From assembly GCA_014872815.1 (NCBI GenBank), contig WKFK01000015.1:310001-374000 (forward strand): a stretch of DNA of 64,000 bases, read 5' to 3'. Below are positions 27,519-35,973 of the stretch, piece by piece. The translations under genes and the position numbers were made by a program. The stretch comes from Paracoccaceae bacterium. Its GTDB lineage: Bacteria; Pseudomonadota; Alphaproteobacteria; Rhodobacterales; Rhodobacteraceae. The notes under the pieces were generated by a model. That model had not been told where the DNA came from, searched no databases, and was given only the letters and a program-made list of their open reading frames with translations. Position 1 is the first letter of the stretch, and every line of letters begins with the position of its first letter.

Positions 27519-28667
27519 TTAGCCCTTCATTGAATCCCAGAAGCCTTTGACGGAGCTGAAGAAGCTGCTGCTTTCCGGGTTGTTTTCCTCGGACAGGTCT
27601 TCGAACTCACGCAGAAGCTCTTTTTGGCGGCTGGTGAGGTTCACCGGGGTTTCCACCGCCAGTTCGATCATCATGTCGCCGGAGCCGCCGCCGCGTAGGG
27701 CGGGCATGCCCTTGGAGCGCAGGCGCATCTGGCGACCGGATTGAGAGCCTGCCGGGATCTTCACACGCGAGCGGCCACCGTCGATGGTGGGCACCTCGAT
27801 GTCGCCGCCTAATGCGGCGCTGGCCATGGAGACCGGAACGCGGCAATAGAGGTTCACACCGTCGCGTTCAAAGATCTTGTGCGGGCTGACCTCGATGAAG
27901 ATGTAGAGGTCCCCAGAGGGGCCGCCACGCATGCCTGCTTCGCCTTCGCCTGCCAGACGAATGCGGGTGCCGGTTTCCACGCCTGCCGGGATGTTCACGG
28001 ACAGGGCGCGGTCTTTTTCGACACGGCCTTGGCCGCCGCAAGACTTACACGGGTTCTTGATGATCTGACCCAGACCCGAACAGGTCGGGCAGGTGCGTTC
28101 TACGGTGAAGAAGCCCTGTTGTGCGCGAACCTTGCCCATGCCGGAGCAGGTTGGACAGGTCGCTGGCTCTGCGCCACCCTCGGCGCCGGAGCCGTTACAG
28201 CTGTCACAGCTGACGGAGGTTGGCACGTTGATGGTCTTTTGCAGGCCGGAGAAGGCTTCTTCGAGCGTCACACGCAGGTTGTAGCGTAGGTCGGCACCGC
28301 GAGAGGCACGCTGACGTCCGCCGCCGCGTTGACCGCCACCGCCCATGAAGTCGCCGAACAGGTCGTCAAACACGTCGGAGAAGGCGGAGGAGAAATCACC
28401 ACCAGGATGGCCGCCACGCGGACCACCGCCACCCATACCACCTTCAAAGGCGGCGTGGCCGTAGCGGTCATAGGCCGCTTTCTTCTCTGCGTCCTTGAGG
28501 ACTTCGTAGGCCTCATTGGCCTCTTTGAACTGCGCTTCAGCGTCCGGATTGTCCGCGTTGCGGTCCGGGTGCAGCTCCTTGGCTTTCTTACGATAGCCTT
28601 TTTTGATTTCGTCTGCCGAGGCCCCTTTGCTGACGCCAAGCACCTCGTAAAAGTCACGTTTTGCCAT
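27519..28667 (-). CDS. dnaJ: Chaperone DnaJ (Hsp40)
   Basis: DnaJ (382 residues) delivers unfolded clients to DnaK and stimulates its ATPase. The J domain (residues 1-70) includes the HPD motif in KELHPDRN, followed by a Gly/Phe-Arg region, four zinc-binding repeats ([32 protein letters not shown]) and the C-terminal client-binding domain. The start has AAAGGAG 8 bp upstream. It lies 81 bp downstream of dnaK in the same direction, with a long hairpin between them. Confidence 0.98.
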   Translation of the reverse strand: MAKRDFYEVLGVSKGASADEIKKGYRKKAKELHPDRNADNPDAEAQFKEANEAYEVLKDAEKKAAYDRYGHAAFEGGMGGGGPRGGHPGGDFSSAFSDVFDDLFGDFMGGGGQRGGGRQRASRGADLRYNLRVTLEEAFSGLQKTINVPTSVSCDSCNGSGAEGGAEPATCPTCSGMGKVRAQQGFFTVERTCPTCSGLGQIIKNPCKSCGGQGRVEKDRALSVNIPAGVETGTRIRLAGEGEAGMRGGPSGDLYIFIEVSPHKIFERDGVNLYCRVPVSMASAALGGDIEVPTIDGGRSRVKIPAGSQSGRQMRLRSKGMPALRGGGSGDMMIELAVETPVNLTSRQKELLREFEDLSEENNPESSSFFSSVKGFWDSMKG

Positions 28668-28684
28668 GGGGAACTCCTTTGGCT

Positions 28685-28736
28685 GAACTGAAAGGGGCCG
28701 ATCCGGATGATGCGGACCGGCCCGATTTTTCAGTTC
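28685..28736 (-). promoter_or_regulatory. Long imperfect hairpin between dnaK and dnaJ
   Basis: Outer arms GAACTGAAA and TTTCAGTTC enclose a GC-rich inner stem (GGGCCGATCCG against CGGACCGGCCC) with a 7-nt loop, filling most of the 81-bp gap. There is no good T-run on the minus strand after the inner stem. It could lower dnaJ relative to dnaK expression or be a processing site. Confidence 0.5.
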
Positions 28737-28748
28737 CGAGGGGGCGAC

Positions 28749-30668
28749 TTAGCGCTTGCTGTCGTCCAGATCTTCGAAGTCGGCGTCGACGATGTCATCG
28801 TCTGCGGCCGAAGCTTCGTCCATGTCAGGCATGTCGGCACCACCGGCCTCGTCCTGGCTGGCTTTGTAGATCGCTTCGCCCAGGCGCATTGCCACTTCCA
28901 TGACGTTCTGGATGCCAGACTTCAGCTTCTCAGCTGTGACGTCGTCTTTCTCCAGTTCGTCTTTCAGTGCGGCCACGGCCAGTTCGATGGCTTCAACAGT
29001 GGATGGGTCCACCTTGTCACCATGCTCTGCCACCTGTTTCTCGGTGTCGTGCACGAGGCTTTCGGCCTGGTTGCGGGCTTCGATCAGCTCGCGGCGCTCT
29101 TTGTCTGCCTCGGCGTTGTCCTCGGCATCCTGCACCATCTTTTCGATGTCCTCGTCAGACAAACCACCGGAAGCTTGGATGGTGATCTTCTGCTCCTTGC
29201 CGGTGCCCTTATCGGTTGCACCTACAGACACGATGCCGTTGGCGTCGATGTCGAAGGTCACTTCAATCTGAGGCATGCCGCGTGGGGCTGGCGGGATATC
29301 TTCGAGGTTGAATTGGCCGAGGATCTTGTTGTCCGCTGCCATTTCACGCTCACCCTGGAACACGCGGATGGTTACGGCGTTCTGGTTGTCTTCGGCGGTG
29401 GAGAACACCTGAGACTTTTTGGTTGGGATCGTGGTGTTGCGGTCGATCAAACGGGTGAATACGCCACCGAGGGTTTCGATACCCAAGGACAGCGGGGTCA
29501 CGTCCAGAAGAACAACGTCTTTCACGTCGCCCTGCAAAACGCCGGCCTGAATGGCGGCGCCCATGGCCACTACTTCGTCAGGGTTCACACCTTTGTGTGG
29601 CTCCTTGCCGAAGAATTTGGTCACTTCCGCGATCACTTTTGGCATGCGGGTCATACCACCCACGAGAACAACTTCGTCGATCTCGTTGGCAGACAGACCC
29701 GCGTCTTTCAGAGCAGCCTGACAAGGCTTGAGCGACGCTTTGATCAGGTCGTTGACCAGGCTTTCCAGCTTCGCACGGGTCAGTTTGATGACCATGTGCA
29801 GCGGGGTGCCGGTGGCTGGGTCCATGGAGATAAACGGCTGGTTGATCTCGGTCTGGGAAGAGGAGGAGAGCTCGATCTTGGCTTTCTCTGCCGCTTCTTT
29901 CAGACGCTGCAGCGCCATTTTGTCTTTGGTCAGGTCGACGTTGTGCTCTTTTTTGAACTCATCCGCGAGGTAGTTCACGATGCGCATGTCGAAGTCTTCA
30001 CCACCGAGGAAGGTGTCCCCGTTGGTGGATTTTACCTCGAACAGGCCGTCGTCGATTTCCAGGATGGTCACGTCGAAGGTACCGCCGCCGAGGTCATAAA
30101 CCGCGATGGTTTGAGTGTCTTCTTTGTCCAGACCGTAGGCCAGTGCGGCTGCGGTTGGTTCGTTGATGATACGCAGGACTTCGAGGCCAGCGATTTTGCC
30201 GGCGTCTTTGGTGGCCTGACGCTGTGCGTCGTTGAAGTACGCAGGTACGGTGATAACCGCCTGTGTCACGTCTTCGCCGAGGTAGGACTCTGCGGTTTCT
30301 TTCATCTTACCGAGGATGAAAGCGGAGATTTGGGACGGGGAGTATTTCTCACCCTTGGCTTCGACCCACGCGTCGCCGTTGCCGCCGTTGATCACGGAGA
30401 ACGGCATGTTCTTCAGGTCTTTTGCCAGAGCCGCGTCGTCGCGACGGCGACCGATCAGGCGCTTCACACCAAAGACGGTGTTTTCTGGGTTGGTGACGGC
30501 CTGACGTTTTGCAGGCTGGCCGACGAGGCGCTCGTCGTCTGTGAACGCTACGATAGACGGCGTGGTGCGCGCGCCTTCGGCATTTTCGATCACTTTAGGC
30601 TGGGAGCCGTCCATGATGGCGACACAGGAGTTGGTTGTACCGAGATCGATACCAATCACTTTGCTCAT
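28749..30668 (-). CDS. dnaK: Chaperone DnaK (Hsp70)
   Basis: DnaK (639 residues) is the ATP-driven Hsp70 chaperone. The ATPase domain begins [16 protein letters not shown] and includes [17 protein letters not shown] and the [15 protein letters not shown] motif ([11 protein letters not shown]); the substrate-binding domain contains [14 protein letters not shown]; the lid ends in an acidic tail ([20 protein letters not shown]). Full length. The gene is preceded by a promoter of the RpoH type, so induction by heat shock is expected. It is divergent from alkB. Confidence 0.98.
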   Translation of the reverse strand: MSKVIGIDLGTTNSCVAIMDGSQPKVIENAEGARTTPSIVAFTDDERLVGQPAKRQAVTNPENTVFGVKRLIGRRRDDAALAKDLKNMPFSVINGGNGDAWVEAKGEKYSPSQISAFILGKMKETAESYLGEDVTQAVITVPAYFNDAQRQATKDAGKIAGLEVLRIINEPTAAALAYGLDKEDTQTIAVYDLGGGTFDVTILEIDDGLFEVKSTNGDTFLGGEDFDMRIVNYLADEFKKEHNVDLTKDKMALQRLKEAAEKAKIELSSSSQTEINQPFISMDPATGTPLHMVIKLTRAKLESLVNDLIKASLKPCQAALKDAGLSANEIDEVVLVGGMTRMPKVIAEVTKFFGKEPHKGVNPDEVVAMGAAIQAGVLQGDVKDVVLLDVTPLSLGIETLGGVFTRLIDRNTTIPTKKSQVFSTAEDNQNAVTIRVFQGEREMAADNKILGQFNLEDIPPAPRGMPQIEVTFDIDANGIVSVGATDKGTGKEQKITIQASGGLSDEDIEKMVQDAEDNAEADKERRELIEARNQAESLVHDTEKQVAEHGDKVDPSTVEAIELAVAALKDELEKDDVTAEKLKSGIQNVMEVAMRLGEAIYKASQDEAGGADMPDMDEASAADDDIVDADFEDLDDSKR

Positions 30669-30773
30669 TTTTGATCCCTTCTACTTAAGGCGATATTTCA
30701 GGTCGGACCCGTTATGGCATCCAAGCCTGATCCATTTAGCACCACGGCGGGTAAGCCGAAATGCGCTTCGCAG

Positions 30774-30805
30774 CGTATATAGGGAGCAAGAATTACTGCT
30801 GCAAG
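30774..30805 (-). promoter_or_regulatory. dnaK: RpoH (heat-shock sigma-32) promoter for dnaK
   Basis: On the minus strand CTTG (30802-30805), an 18-bp spacer and CCTATATACG (30774-30783) fit the alphaproteobacterial RpoH consensus CTTG-N17/18-CYTATNTNNG at every fixed base. It lies about 106 bp before the dnaK ATG. Confidence 0.75.
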
Positions 30806-30876
30806 CATCTCGAAAGGGGGATTGTGGCTCAAACGCTACAAATTATGCTGCATTTTAAATATGAGGCGGAGAAACA

Positions 30877-31485
30877 GTGCGCAAACCCTTAAAAATTGCT
30901 GGTTTTGAGATTTTCAAAGACTGTCTGACTCCTGCTGTGCAGGCTGAGATGGTCGCCGATTTGCGCGCGGTGGCGCAGGCGGCACCGATGCGGCATCCGG
31001 TGACTCGCTGGGGCAAACAGATGAGCGTGAAAATGACCAGCGCCGGGCGGGTTGGTTGGATTAGTGATCGGCGCGGCTATCGCTATGAGGCTCAGCACCC
31101 CGATGGCATGAGCTGGCCTGACATTCCGCAGAAAATCCTCGATCTTTGGCAAAACATAACCAATTTGGACCGTGAACCTGATTGCTGTCTGATCAATTAT
31201 TATGGTGAGGGCGCTCGGATGGGCCTGCATCAGGACAATGACGAAGAGGATTTCACCTTTCCGGTGTTGTCCGTGAGCCTAGGCGATGACGGGTTGTTTC
31301 GGATGGGGGGGATTGAACGTGGTGGCAAGACACAATCTGTCTGGCTCAGTTCCGGAGATGTGGTGGTGATGGGGGGAGATGCCCGGCTGGCGTATCACGG
31401 CGTGGATCGTATTCGCTTTGGCAGTTCGTCGCTGTTGCCGGATGGCGGACGGATCAACATCACGTTGCGGGTGGTGCAGGATTAA
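30877..31485 (+). CDS. alkB: Alpha-ketoglutarate-dependent DNA dealkylase AlkB
   Basis: AlkB (202 residues) removes methyl groups from 1-methyladenine and 3-methylcytosine by oxidative demethylation. The iron-binding HxD is in GLHQDNDEEDF, the distal histidine in RLAYHGVDRI, and the 2-oxoglutarate arginines in GGRINITLRVV. DDGLFRMGG and MTSAGRVGW are also family-like. It starts at GTG with an AGGCGGAG site upstream. It is divergent from dnaK and its stop overlaps the convergent SH3-domain gene by 3 bp. Confidence 0.95.
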   Translation: MRKPLKIAGFEIFKDCLTPAVQAEMVADLRAVAQAAPMRHPVTRWGKQMSVKMTSAGRVGWISDRRGYRYEAQHPDGMSWPDIPQKILDLWQNITNLDREPDCCLINYYGEGARMGLHQDNDEEDFTFPVLSVSLGDDGLFRMGGIERGGKTQSVWLSSGDVVVMGGDARLAYHGVDRIRFGSSSLLPDGGRINITLRVVQD

Positions 31486-32099
31486 GGCGTGACAGAACAG
31501 CAACCTTCAAAACCCGACGCCTCGTTTCCATCGTGAAAGAACAGATCGATGTCCAAGCCAAAGTTGCGGTCTGACATGCCGTCGTGACAAGCTTCGCGGC
31601 GGATTACAGCGGAAAAGCGTCCGTTTGCGCCAGAGCCACCAAGGCCAATGGCAAGATCAGGACGCGCAGTTTGGCCTGACTGCCAGTCGATGGAATATTT
31701 GTGCGTTTCGTCCAATGCCAGTGCGTTAAAGATTGCTTGACCTTCGGTGACGTTGTTGATGGCAAGATCCCAGAAGGGCTCTGTGCCGCTGCAGCTAAGC
31801 TTAGCGCCGGGGTGTGCCCAATGATCGCCAGGCGTGGGCATCAGATAGCGCATCGCGACCCAGCCGCTGGTTTCCATTGCGTTGACCAAACCCCACCGGG
31901 CGTCTTCGGTGACATTTACAACTTCGATGTTGCGGGCGTTGAAGGTCAATTCGGCAATCACAGGGGTGTTGGCGCTGGGTTCTTCGCGGATGTTGAGCAC
32001 GTCGTCATGCGCAACGCCCGTGACATCATAGAGCGCAGGAAAAGGATCAGCCCAAAGGGACATGGGCCACATAAGGAGGATGGCCAACCAGCGGATCAC
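31482..32099 (-). CDS. Exported SH3-domain protein with COG3650-type C-terminus
   Basis: The product has 205 residues if it starts at GTG 32099, which follows GGAG by 9 bp and overlaps the upstream stop as GTGA; it then begins MIRWLAILLMWPMSLWADP, a signal peptide. Residues about 25-85 form a bacterial SH3-like domain (YDVTGVAHDDVLNIREEPS ... SGWVAMRYL). The C-terminal half, starting CSGTEPFWDLAI, resembles small conserved envelope proteins of the COG3650 kind and ends with paired cysteines (EACHDGM, EGCCSV). Function unknown. Coupling to the ABC-2 permease gene suggests an envelope role. Confidence 0.75.
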   Translation of the reverse strand: MIRWLAILLMWPMSLWADPFPALYDVTGVAHDDVLNIREEPSANTPVIAELTFNARNIEVVNVTEDARWGLVNAMETSGWVAMRYLMPTPGDHWAHPGAKLSCSGTEPFWDLAINNVTEGQAIFNALALDETHKYSIDWQSGQTARPDLAIGLGGSGANGRFSAVIRREACHDGMSDRNFGLDIDLFFHDGNEASGFEGCCSVTP

Positions 32100-32917
32100 T
32101 GTCGTGCACTCCAGGACAGAGAGGCGTGTTTGCGTGTATAGAATTCGCCCATCAACCCAATCATCAAAAGCACGATGCCAACTATGATAGGGTATTCGAT
32201 GGAGGAGTTGCGCGGAAAATAATTGATAAACGCAAAGCCGCGCGCTTGATCGATGCAGTGAAACAGTGGGTTCCAATCAAACATCTTTAGCATGAAGGGT
32301 GGCAAGGTGTTGGCGACAAACATCTTGCCTGAGGCGATCATATTGGCGCGGGCGTAGATGGTGTTGGCGATACTCACGAAGGTTGGGAACCAAGGCTTTA
32401 ATGCGAGTAAGACGGTGCCGATTGCCAGGCCTGTGAACCAAGCAACCATCAACATGCCAAAGGTCGGAATGGGCTGGTCGATGTCAAAGGGTGTGAAGGC
32501 CACGTGATATACAAATAGAATTGCGGCCAGAGATAGAACCTGAATGTATAGGGTGCCAAGCGCGGCGGATAGAATGGCGATGATGGTGTTCATCGGCGCG
32601 TGTTTCATCATCGGCGAGGAGGGCCCCTCGGCGCCGACCACAGCACCCATGGCTTTTGTGTGGGTCATGAACAAAAACACGCCGGACATGATGTAGACCA
32701 AAAAGTCGCCACGCATCGCAGCACCGCGCAGGCCAAGCACGGAGAACATGACATAAAACGCCAACACAAAAATCACGGTCTGCATCATGTTCAAAAAAAT
32801 GGACATGAGCGCATTGCCGTGGGTCTTGCGAATGCTGCGCACAATCGAGTGATAAATCAGCTCGGCGATATTAAGCGCGGATGCGAGCGTCGTTTTGGGT
32901 GCGGATTGCTGAAACAT
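32096..32917 (-). CDS. ABC-2 type polysaccharide/lipid export permease (KpsM-like)
   Basis: A 273-residue integral membrane protein with six predicted hydrophobic segments and the topology of KpsM/Wzm permeases, which move capsule or O-antigen chains across the inner membrane together with an ATPase (KpsT/Wzt). No matching ATPase gene is present anywhere in the window. The substrate is inferred from family and from the neighbouring Kdo, glycosyltransferase and Wza-type genes. Its stop overlaps the GTG of the SH3-domain gene, indicating co-translation. Confidence 0.82.
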   Translation of the reverse strand: MFQQSAPKTTLASALNIAELIYHSIVRSIRKTHGNALMSIFLNMMQTVIFVLAFYVMFSVLGLRGAAMRGDFLVYIMSGVFLFMTHTKAMGAVVGAEGPSSPMMKHAPMNTIIAILSAALGTLYIQVLSLAAILFVYHVAFTPFDIDQPIPTFGMLMVAWFTGLAIGTVLLALKPWFPTFVSIANTIYARANMIASGKMFVANTLPPFMLKMFDWNPLFHCIDQARGFAFINYFPRNSSIEYPIIVGIVLLMIGLMGEFYTRKHASLSWSARQ

Positions 32918-33034
32918 TGCCTGTCCGGTTGCGGAGTATCCCCATGATGGCAGGGAAATCTTGCCGTTCTGTTACGCAGCGAGCATAAGGGGCGCGAGGG
33001 AAATAAACAACAAATGCCTTTTAGGAGTGGTCTA

Positions 33035-33832
33035 TTGAATTACGACACGCTGATCCCGGTGATGCGCAAGTTGGCGATTGAGGCGGGTGCCAAGATTATG
33101 GAAATTTATCAGGCAGATGATTTTGACGTGAAGGTCAAAAGTGACGACAGTCCGGTGACGGCGGCAGATGAAGCGGCAGATGCGCTGATTTCGGCGGGTT
33201 TGCGGGCGGCATTTCCAGATGTGATGCTGGTGACCGAAGAGCAGGCAGACAGCCACAAGGCAAAAGGGGATACATTCCTGATTGTTGATCCGCTAGACGG
33301 CACCAAAGAGTTCATCCACCGCCGTGGTGATTTCACGGTGAACATCGCTTATGTGGAAAACGGTGTGCCGCAGCGCGGGGTGGTTTACGCGCCGGCGCGC
33401 GAACGCATGTTCTTTACGCAAGCGGACGGGCAAGCGGTGGAAGAAACCGGCGCCTTTGATCCGGACACTGTGGGCGACGTAAAAGCGATCAACGTGGCGG
33501 ATAGCGATAATGCGGCGCTTTATGTGGTTGCGTCCAAGTCGCACCGTGATCAGGCGACCGATGATTACATCAACAAGTACAGCGTCAAAGATATGAAGAG
33601 CGCGGGCTCTTCGCTGAAGTTCTGTTTGGTGGCAACCGGTGAAGCGGACATCTACCCGCGTGTGGGGCGTACTATGGAGTGGGATACAGCTGCTGGGCAC
33701 GCGGTGTTGCTGGGCGCTGGCGGGGACGTTGTGCGTTTTGATGACCACACGCCGCTGAAGTACGGTAAAGAGGACTTTGCCAACCCGTTCTTCATCGCCT
33801 TCGCCCCCAAAGTGGAGCTGAAAGAAGCCTGA
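33035..33832 (+). CDS. cysQ: 3'(2'),5'-bisphosphate nucleotidase
   Basis: CysQ (265 residues) removes the 3'-phosphate from PAP, the by-product of sulfate transfer from PAPS. The metal and phosphate sites are present: VTEEQ, DPLDGTKEF near residue 83 and the C-terminal WDTAAGHAVLLGAGG. The start is placed at TTG 33035, 7 bp after AGGAG; an ATG 21 bp earlier has no ribosome site. It overlaps kdsB by one base. In this window PAP clearance is directly relevant because a sulfotransferase lies in the same polysaccharide region. Confidence 0.93.
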   Translation: MNYDTLIPVMRKLAIEAGAKIMEIYQADDFDVKVKSDDSPVTAADEAADALISAGLRAAFPDVMLVTEEQADSHKAKGDTFLIVDPLDGTKEFIHRRGDFTVNIAYVENGVPQRGVVYAPARERMFFTQADGQAVEETGAFDPDTVGDVKAINVADSDNAALYVVASKSHRDQATDDYINKYSVKDMKSAGSSLKFCLVATGEADIYPRVGRTMEWDTAAGHAVLLGAGGDVVRFDDHTPLKYGKEDFANPFFIAFAPKVELKEA

Positions 33833-34632
33833 TGTCTGTATTGATCGTTATTCCGGCGCGCTATGCGTCCACGCGCTATCCCGGTAAGCCCTTGGCAGAG
33901 CTCAAAGGTGCAACGGGGGAGGTGAAAAGCCTGATCCGGCGCAGCTGGGACGCTGCCTGCGAGGTGAAAGGCGTGGATCGCGTGGTCGTGGCGACGGATG
34001 ATGATCGCATCAAGACTGCAAGCGAAGCCTTTGGCGCGGAGGTGGTGATGACCTCGCCGGACTGCGCCAATGGCACCGAACGCTGCGCTGAAGCGTTTGA
34101 CGTTTTGGGCGGCGGTTATGAGATTGTGGTGAACCTGCAGGGCGATGCACCGCTCACGCCGGCTTGGTTTGTGGAGGATCTGGTGGACGGCCTGCGCCGC
34201 GACCCGATGGCGGAGGTGGCGACGCCTGTGTTGCGCTGTGACGGGCGGGCGCTAAACGGTTTTCTAGAAGATCGTAAGGCTGGGCGCGTTGGCGGGACGA
34301 CGGCGGTGTTCACCAAGGATCGCCATGCACTCTACTTCTCCAAAGAAGTGGTGCCGTTTACGGATGCCAGTTATGCTGATGAAGATGAGACGCCGGTGTT
34401 TCACCACGTTGGGGTCTATGCCTACAGGCCATCGGCGCTGGGCGCATATCCGCGCTGGGAGTCAGGACCGCTGGAGCAGCTCGAAGGGTTGGAGCAGTTG
34501 CGGTTTATGGAGCATGGGCGGCAGGTTCTTTGTGTGGAAGTGGAGGCGCGTGGGCGGCAGTTTTGGGAGTTGAACAACCCAGAAGATGTGCCGCGTATTG
34601 AGGCGATGATGGCGCAGATGGGCACCGCATGA
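33832..34632 (+). CDS. kdsB: CMP-Kdo synthetase
   Basis: KdsB (266 residues) activates 3-deoxy-manno-octulosonate with CTP for lipopolysaccharide or capsule synthesis. The N-terminal nucleotide-binding VIPARYASTRYPGKPLAEL is diagnostic; MTSPDCANGTERCAEAF and VVNLQGDAPL with the metal-binding aspartate are intact. It overlaps cysQ by one base at the start and the following glycosyltransferase by an ATGA junction. Together with kpsF at 50.1 kb it supplies Kdo. Confidence 0.95.
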   Translation: MSVLIVIPARYASTRYPGKPLAELKGATGEVKSLIRRSWDAACEVKGVDRVVVATDDDRIKTASEAFGAEVVMTSPDCANGTERCAEAFDVLGGGYEIVVNLQGDAPLTPAWFVEDLVDGLRRDPMAEVATPVLRCDGRALNGFLEDRKAGRVGGTTAVFTKDRHALYFSKEVVPFTDASYADEDETPVFHHVGVYAYRPSALGAYPRWESGPLEQLEGLEQLRFMEHGRQVLCVEVEARGRQFWELNNPEDVPRIEAMMAQMGTA

Positions 34633-35918
34633 GCCAGTCCGCCGGACAGCCAACCATCAGCGTGGTGGTGGTGAGCCGGCGGCGCCCGGAGGCGTTAAGG
34701 CGCGCTTTGGTGGGCATCTCGCAACTGCGCTATCCGGCGTTTGAAGTTGTGGTGGTTGCGGATGCCGCAGGATTGGCGGCGGCCAAAGACCTGCCATTTG
34801 GCGATCAGCTCAAAACGGTTGAATACGAGACGCCCAATATTTCCGCAGCACGCAATCGCGGGATTGCTCATGCGGCAGGCGAGGTTGTGGCGTTTATCGA
34901 TGATGATGGGGTGCCGGAAACCGGTTGGTTGCATCATCTGGCGGCGCCTTTTGCCAAACCTGAGGTGGCAGCGGCAGGTGGATATGTGCGCGGGCGCAAT
35001 GGGATCAGTTTTCAGTGGCAAGCACAGAGCGTGGACGGCACCGGGGACGGTCTGCCTTTGGGTCTTAGTGGTGAGGAGCCGGTTGTTCTGACGCCAAGCA
35101 ATGGGCGGGCGATCAAAACCGAGGGCACCAATATGGCGTTTCGGCGTGATGTATTGGCACAGATGGGTGGGTTTGATCCCGCATATCAGTATTATTTGGA
35201 TGAGACCGACCTGAATATTCGGTTGGCGGCGGCCGGGCACAAGACGGCCATTGTGCCACGGGCCGAGGTGCATCATGGCTATGCGGAGAACCGCCAGCGC
35301 ACTGCTGACCGCGTGCCGCGGGATCTGAGTGAGATTGGTGCCAGCAAAGCGATATTTTTGCGCAAGCATTGTCCTGAAGAGAAGCGCGAGGATGTTTGGA
35401 AAGCTTTCTGCCAGGGACAACGGCGGCGGTTGGTGCATCATATGGTGGCGGGGAACATCATGCCCGGTGATGTGAGGCGGCTGATGCGTGGTTTGCAGCA
35501 AGGTTATGCGGAGGGGCTGACGCGGTCATTTGGGCAATTGCCGGAACTCACTCGCGCCTCGGACGGCTTTGCGCCGCTGAATGTACCAATGGGTCCGCAA
35601 GTGGTTATTTATGGGCGCTACTGGCGACGTAAGGCGATGCTTGGGGAGGCCAGACAAGCCGCAAAGGAAGGCAAGCTGCCTTCGGTGTTTATTTTCTCTC
35701 GAACCGGGTTGTTTCATTCGGTGCGGTTTGATCCGGCTGGTTTTTGGCTGCAACGTGGTGGATTGTTTGGGCGCTCTGATCGGCGTCAGTCGTTGTTCCG
35801 CATTCACGGCTTTGGCGCGAGGTTGCGTCAGGAATTTCAGCGCGTTGCAGCGCAGCGGCTGCTTTTAGAAACTCTTTTGCCCAAACGTCTGAGGGCAAAA
35901 CAACACGCACAAAGGTAA
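34629..35918 (+). CDS. Family 2 glycosyltransferase
   Basis: A 429-residue inverting glycosyltransferase. The GT-A domain at residues 8-230 has ISVVVVSRRRPEALRRAL, ISAARNRGIAHAAGEVVAFIDDDG (the DxD-like metal site) and the acceptor-side TNMAFRRDVLAQMGGFDP with YYLDETDLNIRLA. About 200 further residues form a basic C-terminal region without recognisable domain. It overlaps kdsB (ATGA), so a role in sugar addition next to Kdo in LPS core or capsule is inferred; donor and acceptor are unknown. Confidence 0.88.
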   Translation: MSQSAGQPTISVVVVSRRRPEALRRALVGISQLRYPAFEVVVVADAAGLAAAKDLPFGDQLKTVEYETPNISAARNRGIAHAAGEVVAFIDDDGVPETGWLHHLAAPFAKPEVAAAGGYVRGRNGISFQWQAQSVDGTGDGLPLGLSGEEPVVLTPSNGRAIKTEGTNMAFRRDVLAQMGGFDPAYQYYLDETDLNIRLAAAGHKTAIVPRAEVHHGYAENRQRTADRVPRDLSEIGASKAIFLRKHCPEEKREDVWKAFCQGQRRRLVHHMVAGNIMPGDVRRLMRGLQQGYAEGLTRSFGQLPELTRASDGFAPLNVPMGPQVVIYGRYWRRKAMLGEARQAAKEGKLPSVFIFSRTGLFHSVRFDPAGFWLQRGGLFGRSDRRQSLFRIHGFGARLRQEFQRVAAQRLLLETLLPKRLRAKQHAQR

Positions 35919-35973
35919 TGCGGGCGCCTCCGGCGCTTGACGCATGACGCCGCGGATGCGTTGGATATCGTAG

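Noticed and set aside
28707-30674. A 655-codon open frame opposite dnaK
   Set aside because: It is a shadow of dnaK codon bias. The product is Cys/His/Phe/Val-rich with no domain, while dnaK is unmistakable on the other strand.
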